DNA from: Bacteroidales bacterium UBA5326
GTDB taxonomy: Bacteria; Bacteroidota; Bacteroidia; Bacteroidales; UBA932
Length of the DNA stretch: 22,735 nt
Reading direction: 5' to 3'
Assembly: GCA_002408205.1 (NCBI GenBank)
Contig: DHQY01000001.1
Location: 842 to 23,576, forward strand
Shown here: in pieces, positions 12,856-21,772 of the stretch
Layout of the letters: each line of letters opens with the position of its first letter
Numbering within the stretch: the first letter of the stretch is position 1
Translations under genes and position numbers: made by a program
Notes under the pieces: generated by a model
The model's database searches: none
Told to the model about the DNA's origin: nothing
What the model saw: only the letters and a program-made list of their open reading frames with translations

Positions 12856-15120
12856 ATGCGTAAAAGCACAATAATAACCGCCGTAATTTTATCCGCGCTC
12901 CTTCTGGGGGCCTGCGTTTACGGTTATTTTGCCCTGTTTCGTAACCCTGCGGAGGAAAAACCCCGTAACACCACGTATGCCATAGTACCCCTGGACGCCG
13001 TGCTGGTGCAGCATTTTTCGCGTTTCGGCACACTGGGGTCCGAGGTATTAAATGACGGAGGTTATGTGGCCACGTTGCTTACAGGGGATGGAAACCTTGC
13101 CGTTTTCTTTGGTCAGTTGTATGATTTTTTTGAAAAAAAATATCCTTTGTTAAAGGACGCCGAGGCGCTGTGTTCTGTACATGTGTCGGCCAAGAATACC
13201 TTAAGCGTGCTTTTTGGAATGTCGGTTTCCGGTTATGAAGATACTGCCTGGTGGAATGAATTCATTGCCGAAGGAAGGATCCCCGCAACTACCAGAATCT
13301 ATGACGGGGAAAAAATATTTTCGTTATATGGCGGACTTAACCCGGTTCAGGTGGTTTTTGTCAATGGCTTTCTTATAGCCTCGGCTTCGCCTGTGATCCT
13401 CGAAGCTTCTGTGCGTCACCTGGTCAAGGGCAGTTCGTTGCTCGATAACGCTCAGTTTGCCAAGGTAGTGGAACAGGCTGTGATGGCCAAGCCATCGCGT
13501 ATCTTTATTGCCCATTCGCAGATTCCGCAACTTTTTGCAGCCTACATGGGAAGACCGCTTCAGAAGTATGCTGCTTTTTGCCGTACTACGGCAGGATGGA
13601 CAGCGCTTGACGGTGTTTGTGATACTACCGGTCTTCGTATGGACGGGTATACTTTCCTAAGCCAGGGACACAGGGAGTTTTTTTCTGTTTTTACCGGACA
13701 GGAACCGCAGAAGCAAATGGCTTTTGATATTTTTCCCGCCAATACGGTCGCCGGGATTACCCTTGGATTATCGGATGTTCAGGCTTATCTGGATAACTAT
13801 GCCGAATACCTGGATGTAAACAGAAAAAAAAGAAATATGCCTTCTGCCGAACGGGTTGCATGGTTCACTTTGTTGTATCCTACAGAGGTAGCCGCAGGCT
13901 GGGTGCCGTTCAGGGGCAGGATGGAATGGTTGGGAGTTATTCATTCCCGGTATATTAACCAGGCTAAGATTCAGTATGCCTTACTCAACAAACAGGTTGA
14001 GGGAGCTGTAATGAAGCATCCGCTCCCCGGAATTCTGGGCGAACTGTTTGGCGATGTCTTCCGGGTATGTGAGGCGTCACATTATTGTTATCAGGGATCC
14101 TATATCCTTTTGGGCTCCGAGGACCTGTTGATCGATATTAAACAAAGAAACGAGGCCGGCAATTACCACTCGTTGAGTGCCAACATGAAACAAACTCCTG
14201 CGGGGAACCATGTTATGGATGCATCCAATCTTACGGTATTCCTTCAGCCTACCCAGGGAATTGATTCGCTTATGACGCTTATGGATAAAAGGTATGCCCC
14301 GAGGCTTGATTCCCTTCGCCCCTTTAACGCCCAGTATTATTTTCTTCAATTTTCTGCAATGAGTGAACGCATATATACGCATGCGCTCATTTACGGCGAT
14401 AAGCTGGAAACATCGCCTTTACTTCCCAGACCACGGCCTGTAAAGTTTAAAAACACCGTGTCCCGCGATTCGCTGCAAAGGGCTGTGCCTCCTTACAAGA
14501 TACAGAATCATTTCACCAAACGTCAGAACCTGTTGTTCCAGACGCCCTGGCCTGAGTGTAAGCTGGTTTTGAAGGACCATACAGATAAAGTGCTTTGGGA
14601 AAAGACTATGGAAGGAAGCATTCAGGACAGGGTGGAACAAATAGACTTCCTGAAGAATCAAAAACTTCAGATGCTTTTTGCCGTAGGGAACAGACTGTAT
14701 TTGCTTGACAGGCTGGGAAATCCCGTGTCGCCTTATCCCAAATCATACGGACAGAGTATCCTTTACGGGCCGTTTGTGTTTGACCCGCAATCCGGAAAAG
14801 ATTACCGCATATTTTTGGTCCACCGTGACGAAACGCTCAGATGTTACAATAAACTCGGGAATCCATTCCCCGGCTGGACCGATTTTACCCTGCCTGACTA
14901 TTTGACAGGCACACCACGCATGCTGGTAATTGAGCGGATCCCTTATTGGGTTATTTATACGAACAGTCAAACGGTTTTCCTGTCGGGGAACGGTGAAACG
15001 GTGGCATTGACCTCACTGGGTGAAAGCCTCCAGCCCAATGCCGAACTGGAAATTTTAGGTCCCGGACAAGTCCGCGGCACAACTATTGAGGGAAATACGC
15101 TGACAATTAATCTGAATTAA
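12856..15120 (+). CDS. Large envelope-anchored protein of unknown function (DUF3352-like)
   Basis: A 754-residue protein I cannot assign firmly; it most resembles the DUF3352-type proteins of Bacteroidota. Residues 6-27 are hydrophobic. LGAC (17-20) fits a lipobox, but hydrophobic residues follow it, so an inner-membrane signal anchor with a periplasmic body is more likely. The body is a soluble alpha/beta region to about residue 530. The final 220 residues have repeated beta-strand pairs with sequence such as LYLLDRLGNPVSPYPKSYG (615-633) and RCYNKLGNPFPGW, where LGNP recurs, suggesting a partial propeller-like repeat. No catalytic motif is visible. Its stop codon directly abuts the DUF4834 start, and the MsbA-type exporter follows, so an envelope role is inferred. 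It has a near-leaderless promoter of its own. Confidence 0.75.
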   Translation: MRKSTIITAVILSALLLGACVYGYFALFRNPAEEKPRNTTYAIVPLDAVLVQHFSRFGTLGSEVLNDGGYVATLLTGDGNLAVFFGQLYDFFEKKYPLLKDAEALCSVHVSAKNTLSVLFGMSVSGYEDTAWWNEFIAEGRIPATTRIYDGEKIFSLYGGLNPVQVVFVNGFLIASASPVILEASVRHLVKGSSLLDNAQFAKVVEQAVMAKPSRIFIAHSQIPQLFAAYMGRPLQKYAAFCRTTAGWTALDGVCDTTGLRMDGYTFLSQGHREFFSVFTGQEPQKQMAFDIFPANTVAGITLGLSDVQAYLDNYAEYLDVNRKKRNMPSAERVAWFTLLYPTEVAAGWVPFRGRMEWLGVIHSRYINQAKIQYALLNKQVEGAVMKHPLPGILGELFGDVFRVCEASHYCYQGSYILLGSEDLLIDIKQRNEAGNYHSLSANMKQTPAGNHVMDASNLTVFLQPTQGIDSLMTLMDKRYAPRLDSLRPFNAQYYFLQFSAMSERIYTHALIYGDKLETSPLLPRPRPVKFKNTVSRDSLQRAVPPYKIQNHFTKRQNLLFQTPWPECKLVLKDHTDKVLWEKTMEGSIQDRVEQIDFLKNQKLQMLFAVGNRLYLLDRLGNPVSPYPKSYGQSILYGPFVFDPQSGKDYRIFLVHRDETLRCYNKLGNPFPGWTDFTLPDYLTGTPRMLVIERIPYWVIYTNSQTVFLSGNGETVALTSLGESLQPNAELEILGPGQVRGTTIEGNTLTINLN

Positions 15121-15330
15121 ATGAATTTCTTTTCCATTTTTCTTTTGATACTGCTCGGTGGGTACCTGATTGTCCGGCTTTCTCTTCGCCTTTTTGCCCG
15201 GAAATTATATAAAATGAGCCAACACGCCCGGGAGCAGGATCAGCCAGGCGACCCCGGCACAATGCCCGGAAAGAAAAAGATTAGCCAAAATACAGGCGAA
15301 TATATAGATTACGAAGAAATCGCCGATTGA
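15121..15330 (+). CDS. DUF4834 small membrane protein
   Basis: A 69-residue protein with one N-terminal transmembrane segment (about 3-25), a basic stretch, a disordered Pro/Gly-rich middle and the conserved C-terminal GEYIDYEEIAD. This matches DUF4834, a Bacteroidota family of unknown function. The ATG is immediately after the stop of the preceding gene, and its own stop overlaps the ABC exporter ATG by one base (TGATG), indicating tight translational coupling. It may be an accessory to the exporter or to the large anchored protein; this is inference. Confidence 0.85.
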   Translation: MNFFSIFLLILLGGYLIVRLSLRLFARKLYKMSQHAREQDQPGDPGTMPGKKKISQNTGEYIDYEEIAD

Positions 15331-17162
15331 TGAAATCTTTCCTTCGCATACTTGCATACGGTAAGCCATACGGAAAATATTGGCCGCCCTATTTTTTCCT
15401 GTCTGTGTTCAGTGTGCTTTTTGGGATAGCCAATTATGCACTTATTGCTCCTTTACTCTCTGTGCTATTTGAGCCGCAAACCCTGAGAGGAATTGTCGAA
15501 AGACCGGAATTCAGCCTCTCGGTCACCTATGTGAAAGAACTCTTCCAGTATTACCTGGGCGATATTATGAATTCGTCGGGCGTACTTAAGGCGCTGATAT
15601 ATGTATGTGTTATTCTGTTGATCGCTACTTTTTTGTCAAACCTTACCCAATACCTCTCTCAGCGGATACTGGTAAGTATGCGTACCACAATAATGCAGAA
15701 TTTACGCTCGGATCTTTTCAGAAAGATCAGTCGTCTGCATATCGGGTATTTTCATAATCAGCGTAAGGGAGACATTCTTTCTTCCATTTCTAACGATGTG
15801 AACGAAGTACAGAATTCCGTAGCCAGTTCGTTTCATGTTATTTTCCGGGAACCATTGCTCATTGTGGGATTTCTTTCCATGCTTTTCTATATGAGTCCCA
15901 GACTAACCCTTGTTACCCTGTTGACTCTGCCGGTTTCGGCTTTGCTTATCGGAAGGATCACCAAGGCGCTCCGCTCCGGAGCCGAGGTATCGCAGGGTCT
16001 GCTGGGTAAGATCGTCAGTCATTTTGAGGAAGCTATCTCGGGTAGCCGTATTATAAAAGCATTTAATGCCCAGAAATACGTTCAGGGACGGTTCGAAACG
16101 GTAAATGCCAGTCACCGGCAGGCTACACGCCGGCTTTATAACCGACAGGAACTGGCTTCCCCGTTAAGTGAATTCCTTGGAATCGGGGTTGCTGCCGCTA
16201 TCCTTTTTTACGGAGGATGGCTGCAATATAAAGGTGAGCTGGGTATGAGCTGGCCTTCTTTTGTCGTTTACATAGGGTTTTACTGGCGTGTACTCGAGCC
16301 GGCGAAGGCCATTACCAAGGCATATGCATCTATCCGCAGGGGAATGGTATCGGGCGAAAGGATCTTTGCCATTCTTGATGTCGAGCCGGGAATAAAAAAA
16401 GATCCCCGGGCACTGCCTCTGGAAACTTTCAGCAAAACAATAGAATACCGCAACGTCTCGTTCAAATACAGCCCCGGAGGTGAATACGTCCTGAATCATA
16501 TTGATCTGACCATTCCCAAAGGCAAAGTGGTGGCCCTGGTTGGTCCCTCGGGTGCCGGAAAAACAACGCTTGCAGACCTGCTTCCCCGTTTTTACGATGT
16601 GCATGAGGGTGAGATACTTCTGGACGGAACGGATATCAGAAAGTATAAACCCAAAGACCTGATTGGACTTATGGGGGTTGTGACGCAGGAAGCCATCCTC
16701 TTTAACGACACGATAGCCAATAATATATCGTTCGGAACAGAAAATGTCCCCGGGGAAGAGATAGAACGTGCGGCCCGGATTGCCAATGCACATGAATTCA
16801 TCATATGTATGCCGGAAGGGTACGATACCAATATAGGCGATCGCGGGGAAAAACTTTCAGGAGGACAACGTCAGCGGATAGCCATTGCGCGTGCCGTACT
16901 TAAGAATCCCCCCATTCTTATTCTGGACGAGGCGACCTCGGCCCTCGACACAGAAAGCGAACGGCTGGTTCAGGATGCCCTTACACAACTTATGAAAAAC
17001 AGGACCTCGGTCATTATCGCCCACAGGCTTTCCACTATTTACAATGCAGACGAGATAGTGGTCATGCAGAAAGGAACCATTGTGGAGCGGGGTACGCACC
17101 AGGAACTTATGGATAAAGGCGGAATGTACAAACATCTCTGCGATTTACAGATCTTTGTATAA
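15330..17162 (+). CDS. ABC exporter, MsbA-type half-transporter
   Basis: A 610-residue fused membrane/ATPase subunit that works as a homodimer in the inner membrane. The transmembrane domain spans about 1-335, with hydrophobic segments near 18-47, 88-110, 168-210 and 282-325. The ATPase domain has Walker A GPSGAGKTT (about 404-412), signature LSGGQRQRIAIARA (about 508-521), Walker B ILILDEATSALD (about 529-540) and the H-loop IIAHRLSTI. Family members flip lipid A-core or other lipids, or export drugs or peptides; the cargo here is not readable. The ATG at 15330 was preferred to an in-frame TTG one codon earlier (15327) because it gives the common TGATG junction. An acyl-CoA synthetase follows after 16 bp, consistent with lipid work. 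Confidence 0.92.
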   Translation: MKSFLRILAYGKPYGKYWPPYFFLSVFSVLFGIANYALIAPLLSVLFEPQTLRGIVERPEFSLSVTYVKELFQYYLGDIMNSSGVLKALIYVCVILLIATFLSNLTQYLSQRILVSMRTTIMQNLRSDLFRKISRLHIGYFHNQRKGDILSSISNDVNEVQNSVASSFHVIFREPLLIVGFLSMLFYMSPRLTLVTLLTLPVSALLIGRITKALRSGAEVSQGLLGKIVSHFEEAISGSRIIKAFNAQKYVQGRFETVNASHRQATRRLYNRQELASPLSEFLGIGVAAAILFYGGWLQYKGELGMSWPSFVVYIGFYWRVLEPAKAITKAYASIRRGMVSGERIFAILDVEPGIKKDPRALPLETFSKTIEYRNVSFKYSPGGEYVLNHIDLTIPKGKVVALVGPSGAGKTTLADLLPRFYDVHEGEILLDGTDIRKYKPKDLIGLMGVVTQEAILFNDTIANNISFGTENVPGEEIERAARIANAHEFIICMPEGYDTNIGDRGEKLSGGQRQRIAIARAVLKNPPILILDEATSALDTESERLVQDALTQLMKNRTSVIIAHRLSTIYNADEIVVMQKGTIVERGTHQELMDKGGMYKHLCDLQIFV

Positions 17163-17178
17163 CTAATCAACTATCATT

Positions 17179-18855
17179 ATGAGTCAGCCTATTCTAAAAA
17201 CATCATCCTTAAATGCACTTCTCGAAGCCAGCTTTAAGAAGTACTGGGACTTTCAGGCGTTAACCAACTTTAAAGGCGAATCCGAAACCCTCTATTACAG
17301 GGACATGGCACGACGTATTAAAATGGTGCACCTTGTTTTTGAACGCTGCGGTCTAAAGCACGGAGATAAAGTAGCCTTATGCGGACGAAACCAGAATAAC
17401 TGGGCGGTGGCCTTTCTGGCTACCATAACCTATGGAGCCGTAATTGTTCCTATTCTCCATGAATTTAAACCGGGCAATATTCAGCATCTGGTTAATCATT
17501 CCGATGCGCGAATATTCTTTGTAGGCGAACAGGTCTGGGAAGGTCTGAGTGAAGTAGAGATGCCTAACGTAGAGGCTATCATTGGATTACAGGATTTCGA
17601 TATCCTTTACAGTGCCGACGAAGAAATCCATTTCGCCCGCGAAAAAATAGAAGCCCTGTATAAAGAGCTTTACCCCAATGATCTAAGCATTGAGGACGTG
17701 AAGTATTACAGGGATAAACCAGATGAATTGGCTTTAATAAACTATACCAGCGGTACCACCGGGTTCTCAAAAGGTGTGATGCTTTCTTACAGGTGTCTTA
17801 TTTCCAATGTTATGTTTGCCGAAGAAGTGTTGCCCACCGTCGGGAACGGGGCCAGTGTGGTGTCGCTTCTTCCTTCTGCGCACATGTACGGTCTTATGTT
17901 CGAGTTGCTGTACGAGATGACCAACGGGGCACATGTATATTTCCTTACCCGCACCCCTTCGCCCAAAGTAATCGCAGAAGCTTTTGCAACAGTAAAACCC
18001 AAAGTGATCATAGCAGTGCCAATGATCATAGAAAAAATTTACAAACAGAAACTTTTGCCTTTGCTCAAGCGACCGTCCATAAAAGTTATGCTGCGGATGC
18101 CATTTATAGATCAAAAGATTAAGAAGCGTATCCACGATGAATTGGTGAAAGCCTTTGGCGGTGAATTCGTAGAAATCATTATTGGAGGGGCAGCGTTCAA
18201 TCACGAGGTGGAACCTTTCCTCAAGAGCCTGAACCTTGCCTTTACGGTGGGTTACGGTATGACTGAATGCGGGCCCATTATTTCTTATTCACCATGGTTT
18301 ATGCGACCTCTTTTTTCCTGTGGTAAGGCAGCTCCGCGGATGTCAATCCGTATTGATTCCCCCAGGCCGGCCACCATTCCGGGAGAGATCCAGGTTAAGG
18401 GTGATAATGTGATGCTGGGATACTATAAAAACCCCGAAGCTACCGCAGAGACCATGACCGAAGACGGCTGGCTGAAGACCGGCGATATGGGGACTATGGA
18501 TAAAAAAGGTTTTCTGTTCATCAAGGGTCGTTCAAAGAATATGATTCTGGGACCTAACGGACAGAATATCTATCCAGAAGAAATAGAAAGCTCAATTAAT
18601 AACATGTCGTATGTGAGCGAAAGCCTCGTAATCATGGAAGAAGGACAGTTGGTGGCACTGGTATATCCCGATTTTGAAAAAGCGGCTGCAGACGGACTGC
18701 CAGATACCGCAATGAAAGCCACTATGGAATCTATGGTGGCCCAGATAAATATGGAACTGCCCAAATATTGCCAGATTTCCCGTGTTAAGATTGTTCCTGA
18801 AGAATTTGAAAAAACTCCAAAAAGAAGTATTAAACGGTTCTTATACAATGGATAA
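17179..18855 (+). CDS. AMP-forming long-chain acyl-CoA synthetase family
   Basis: A 558-residue member of the ANL adenylating enzymes, probably activating a fatty acid to its CoA thioester through an acyl-AMP. The ATP loop YTSGTTGFSKG is at 189-199, GYGMTECGP at about 356-364, the hinge motif LKTGDMG near 433-439, and a C-terminal lysine lies in TPKRSIKR close to the end, where the catalytic lysine belongs. Long-chain preference is inferred from overall resemblance to FadD-like proteins. It follows the ABC exporter by 16 bp and its stop overlaps the dCMP deaminase start by 8 bp. A possible conceptual partner is the acyl-CoA reductase at 5559, though it is not in the same unit. Confidence 0.92.
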   Translation: MSQPILKTSSLNALLEASFKKYWDFQALTNFKGESETLYYRDMARRIKMVHLVFERCGLKHGDKVALCGRNQNNWAVAFLATITYGAVIVPILHEFKPGNIQHLVNHSDARIFFVGEQVWEGLSEVEMPNVEAIIGLQDFDILYSADEEIHFAREKIEALYKELYPNDLSIEDVKYYRDKPDELALINYTSGTTGFSKGVMLSYRCLISNVMFAEEVLPTVGNGASVVSLLPSAHMYGLMFELLYEMTNGAHVYFLTRTPSPKVIAEAFATVKPKVIIAVPMIIEKIYKQKLLPLLKRPSIKVMLRMPFIDQKIKKRIHDELVKAFGGEFVEIIIGGAAFNHEVEPFLKSLNLAFTVGYGMTECGPIISYSPWFMRPLFSCGKAAPRMSIRIDSPRPATIPGEIQVKGDNVMLGYYKNPEATAETMTEDGWLKTGDMGTMDKKGFLFIKGRSKNMILGPNGQNIYPEEIESSINNMSYVSESLVIMEEGQLVALVYPDFEKAAADGLPDTAMKATMESMVAQINMELPKYCQISRVKIVPEEFEKTPKRSIKRFLYNG

Positions 18856-19258
18856 ACAGACTCAGTTTGATTTACATTATTTGGAAATGGCCCAGATCTG
18901 GGCAAAAAATTCCTATTGTGAACGAAGAAAAGTGGGCGCTTTAATGGTCAAAGACCGGATGATCATTTCCGACGGGTACAACGGCACCCCCCGCGGGTTC
19001 GAAAATGTTTGCGAATTACCGGACGGGACCACCAAACCGTATGTTCTGCATGCCGAGGCAAATGCCATTACAAAAGTGGCACGCAGTAACAACAGCAGCG
19101 AGGGCGCTACTATATACATAACGGCCGCCCCGTGTATTGAATGTGCCAAACTCATTATCCAGGCCGGGATAGTAAGGGTGGTTTTCAGGGATGAGTACCG
19201 TTCCAGGGAAGGCGTAGAACTTCTTGAACGGGCCGGAGTAATTGTAGATCAAATGTGA
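18848..19258 (+). CDS. dCMP deaminase / ComEB-type deaminase
   Basis: A 136-residue zinc-dependent deaminase, probably converting dCMP to dUMP to feed thymidylate synthesis. The zinc site is complete: H68 and E70 in HAEANAI, and C96 and C99 in PCIECA. RKVGALMVKD (27-36) and NGTPRGFEN (45-53) are typical of the dCMP branch. The ATG at 18848 gives MDKQTQFDLHYLEMA; an upstream ATG at 18782 would add 22 residues read inside the preceding gene. The 8-bp overlap with the acyl-CoA synthetase points to coupling in a shared message. No allosteric dCTP site can be judged from sequence alone. Confidence 0.92.
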   Translation: MDKQTQFDLHYLEMAQIWAKNSYCERRKVGALMVKDRMIISDGYNGTPRGFENVCELPDGTTKPYVLHAEANAITKVARSNNSSEGATIYITAAPCIECAKLIIQAGIVRVVFRDEYRSREGVELLERAGVIVDQM

Positions 19259-19269
19259 CAAAGTAAATT

Positions 19270-20874
19270 ATGGAAAACAATCAGAAAGTTAAACATGTAG
19301 GGGCTATAGTAGTTTTAGTTCTGCTGGCCATTGGAGTTGCTGCATTCGTCAGATGGCAGACCGGCGGCAGGATGAGAACGGGTCGTGAAGCGCAGCTGGG
19401 CCGTGAATGGTCTAAACTGGAGTTGATCCTGAATCAGATACAGAATAATTATGTCGACTCTGTAGACGTTTCGTCATTTATTGAAAAAACCCTGCCGTTT
19501 ATTATGGAGGAATTGGATCCTCATTCCATATACCTGGAACCTAATGATCTGAAAACAGCAGACGAAGAACTGAAAGGCAATATAGAAGGTATAGGCATAT
19601 TATTCAATGTGCCAAACGATACGGCCACAGTTATCAATGTAGTAGTGGGAGGTCCTTCTGAGCGTATGGGCCTGCAGTCGGGCGACAAGATCATAAAAGT
19701 AGATACGCAGGTAGTGGCCGGGCGAAAACTGCCTCAGGATTCTCTTGTCAGCCTCCTGAAAGGGCCCAAGGGGACTGAGGTGGATGTATGGGTAAGACGT
19801 TATGGCGAACGGGATCTTATTAAGTTTTCCATTATCCGCGATCAGATACCTGTACATAGTGTAGATGTGGCCTATATGGCCGATTCGGTTACCGGGTACA
19901 TTAAGCTCTCCAAATTTTCCATGACCAGCTATACAGAAGTACTGGGCGCCATTTCTGACTTGTTGAAACAGGGTATGACCAAGATGGTGTTCGATTTGCG
20001 TGACAATACGGGCGGATACCTCGATCAGGCCCTTAAAATTACGGGAGAATTCCTGGATGAGGGGCAGTTGGTGGTATATACAGAAGGCCTGCACAGGAAG
20101 AGGCAGGATTTCTATGCCCCCAAAAGAGGTTTTTGCTATAATATGCCTTTGGCTGTACTCATTAACGAACGCTCGGCCTCCTCTTCTGAAATTATGGCCG
20201 GTGCGTTGCAGGACAACGACAGGGGTGTTATTGTTGGACGTCGTTCCTATGGGAAAGGTCTTGTCCAGGAACCCATATATTTCTCCGATAACTCGGGCAT
20301 GCGCCTTACTGTTGCACGTTTCTATACCCCCCTTGGAAGGTCCATTCAGAAACCCTATGGCAACAGTACGCAAGAGTACGCCTATGACATCGTAGAAAGA
20401 TACCGCAATGGTGAACTTATGCAGGAAGATTCCATTCCCCGGAATGATTCGCTTAAGTATGTGACCGCTGCCGGGAAGATCCTTTACGGCGGAGGCGGAA
20501 TTATTCCGGATGTTTTTGTACCGCTCGACACGGTGGGAGTGAATGACCTTTACGTACGCATTTCGCGTGTGAACTTGCCAATACGGTTCAGTATGGATTT
20601 TGCCGATCGTAACAGGCAGGAATTAAATCGTATAGGCTCGTTGGAAGAACTCGATGCCTTTTTTGCACGAAAACCTGTTGAACAGGAATTCCTCGGTTAC
20701 GTGGCAAAGAACAACATAGCCGTTAAATCTTCCGAATGGAAAGAATGCGGCCATATCCTGCTTACCCAGGTAAAAGCCTATGTGGGTCGCAACACAAAAA
20801 TGGACGACAAAGGCTTCTATCCTTACATAGGCAGGATAGACAATGCGTTACTGAAAGCTTTGGAAGTTTTATAG
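19270..20874 (+). CDS. S41 family C-terminal processing protease
   Basis: A 534-residue periplasmic serine protease anchored by a transmembrane segment at 10-26. An N-terminal cap is followed by a PDZ domain (about 98-185, with IGILFN and GLQSGDKIIKVD) and an S41 catalytic domain (about 195-385). The catalytic dyad is Ser304 in SASSSEIMAGALQD and Lys329 in SYGKGLVQ; the 25-residue separation equals that of E. coli Prc (S452/K477). A C-terminal extension of about 130 residues follows GGGGIIPD. Such proteases trim or degrade envelope proteins by their C-termini. It starts 11 bp after the deaminase and is the last gene of the plus-strand cluster. It ends 6 bp from convergent era; I see no clear terminator between them. 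Confidence 0.95.
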   Translation: MENNQKVKHVGAIVVLVLLAIGVAAFVRWQTGGRMRTGREAQLGREWSKLELILNQIQNNYVDSVDVSSFIEKTLPFIMEELDPHSIYLEPNDLKTADEELKGNIEGIGILFNVPNDTATVINVVVGGPSERMGLQSGDKIIKVDTQVVAGRKLPQDSLVSLLKGPKGTEVDVWVRRYGERDLIKFSIIRDQIPVHSVDVAYMADSVTGYIKLSKFSMTSYTEVLGAISDLLKQGMTKMVFDLRDNTGGYLDQALKITGEFLDEGQLVVYTEGLHRKRQDFYAPKRGFCYNMPLAVLINERSASSSEIMAGALQDNDRGVIVGRRSYGKGLVQEPIYFSDNSGMRLTVARFYTPLGRSIQKPYGNSTQEYAYDIVERYRNGELMQEDSIPRNDSLKYVTAAGKILYGGGGIIPDVFVPLDTVGVNDLYVRISRVNLPIRFSMDFADRNRQELNRIGSLEELDAFFARKPVEQEFLGYVAKNNIAVKSSEWKECGHILLTQVKAYVGRNTKMDDKGFYPYIGRIDNALLKALEVL

Positions 20875-20880
20875 CCGGGG

Positions 20881-21771
20881 TTATTCCTGTATATACCCGA
20901 ACTGTTTGAGTTTGCGTTTATTTTCACGCCAGTCGGGATCGACCTTTACATAGAGTTCAAGGAAAACTTTCTTTTCAAAAAATTCTTCCATGTCCAGACG
21001 GGCCTGGGTTCCTGTGCGTTTAAGAGCAGCTCCTTTGTTTCCTATGATGATTCCTTTCTGGGAGTCACGCATGACGTTGATGATGGCCCTGATGTGGTAG
21101 CGCTCTTCAGACTCGGTAAATTCTTCCACCACTACCTCGGTGCAGTAAGGAATTTCTTTGGCATAATTCAGAAAGATCTTTTCCCGGATAATCTCAGAGG
21201 CAAAAAAGCGTAAGCTTTTATCGGTAAGTTGCTCTTTATCAAACCAGGCGGGTGATTCAGGCAGCAGTTCAAGGATTCTGTCAAATAACGATTCAAGATT
21301 AAATCGTTCCAGCGCACAAACAGGAATTATATACGCTTTAGGGACCAGCTGTTCCCATCGCGTCATAAGTTGTTTAACTTCTTCCTGCGTACTTTTATCA
21401 ATTTTATTAATGACCAGAATTACCGGAACGTTGAGGACGTTCAGTTTGTCTATATACTCCCGGTTCTTAGTGATGTTTTCAACGACGTCGGTCACATAGA
21501 GAATGATGTCGGCGTCTCCGAGAGCCGTGTCGACAAAATCCATCATGCTTTCCTGGAGTTTATAGTTGGGTTTGAGTATGCCCGGCGTATCGGAATAGAC
21601 AATCTGGTAATCTTCTGAACTGACAATGCCCATGATCCGGTGACGTGTCGTCTGGGCTTTGGAGGTAATGATAGAAAGGCGTTCCCCAACGAGGGCATTC
21701 ATAAGGGTAGATTTGCCCACGTTGGGATTGCCTATAATATTTACAAAACCGGCTTTATGCGCTTTGCTCAT
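20881..21771 (-). CDS. era: GTPase Era
   Basis: An essential-type GTPase that binds the 3' end of 16S rRNA during 30S assembly. It has 296 residues. G1 GNPNVGKS is at 14-21, G3 DTPG at 61-64 and G4 NKID at 122-125. The C-terminal KH domain (about 200-285) has IIIGNKGAALKRTG as its GXXG loop. It follows rluB by a single base, so the two rRNA-acting proteins are probably made from one message whose promoter is outside the window. Confidence 0.97.
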   Translation of the reverse strand: MSKAHKAGFVNIIGNPNVGKSTLMNALVGERLSIITSKAQTTRHRIMGIVSSEDYQIVYSDTPGILKPNYKLQESMMDFVDTALGDADIILYVTDVVENITKNREYIDKLNVLNVPVILVINKIDKSTQEEVKQLMTRWEQLVPKAYIIPVCALERFNLESLFDRILELLPESPAWFDKEQLTDKSLRFFASEIIREKIFLNYAKEIPYCTEVVVEEFTESEERYHIRAIINVMRDSQKGIIIGNKGAALKRTGTQARLDMEEFFEKKVFLELYVKVDPDWRENKRKLKQFGYIQE

Positions 21772-21772
21772 A

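Noticed and set aside
18782..18847. Longer dCMP deaminase start at 18782
   Set aside because: The extra residues overlap the conserved C-terminus of the acyl-CoA synthetase and are not typical of the family.
20860..20905. Bidirectional terminator between the S41 protease and era
   Set aside because: Only a weak, bulged pairing of CGGGGTTAT with ATATACCCG is possible and there is no T-run; not supportable.
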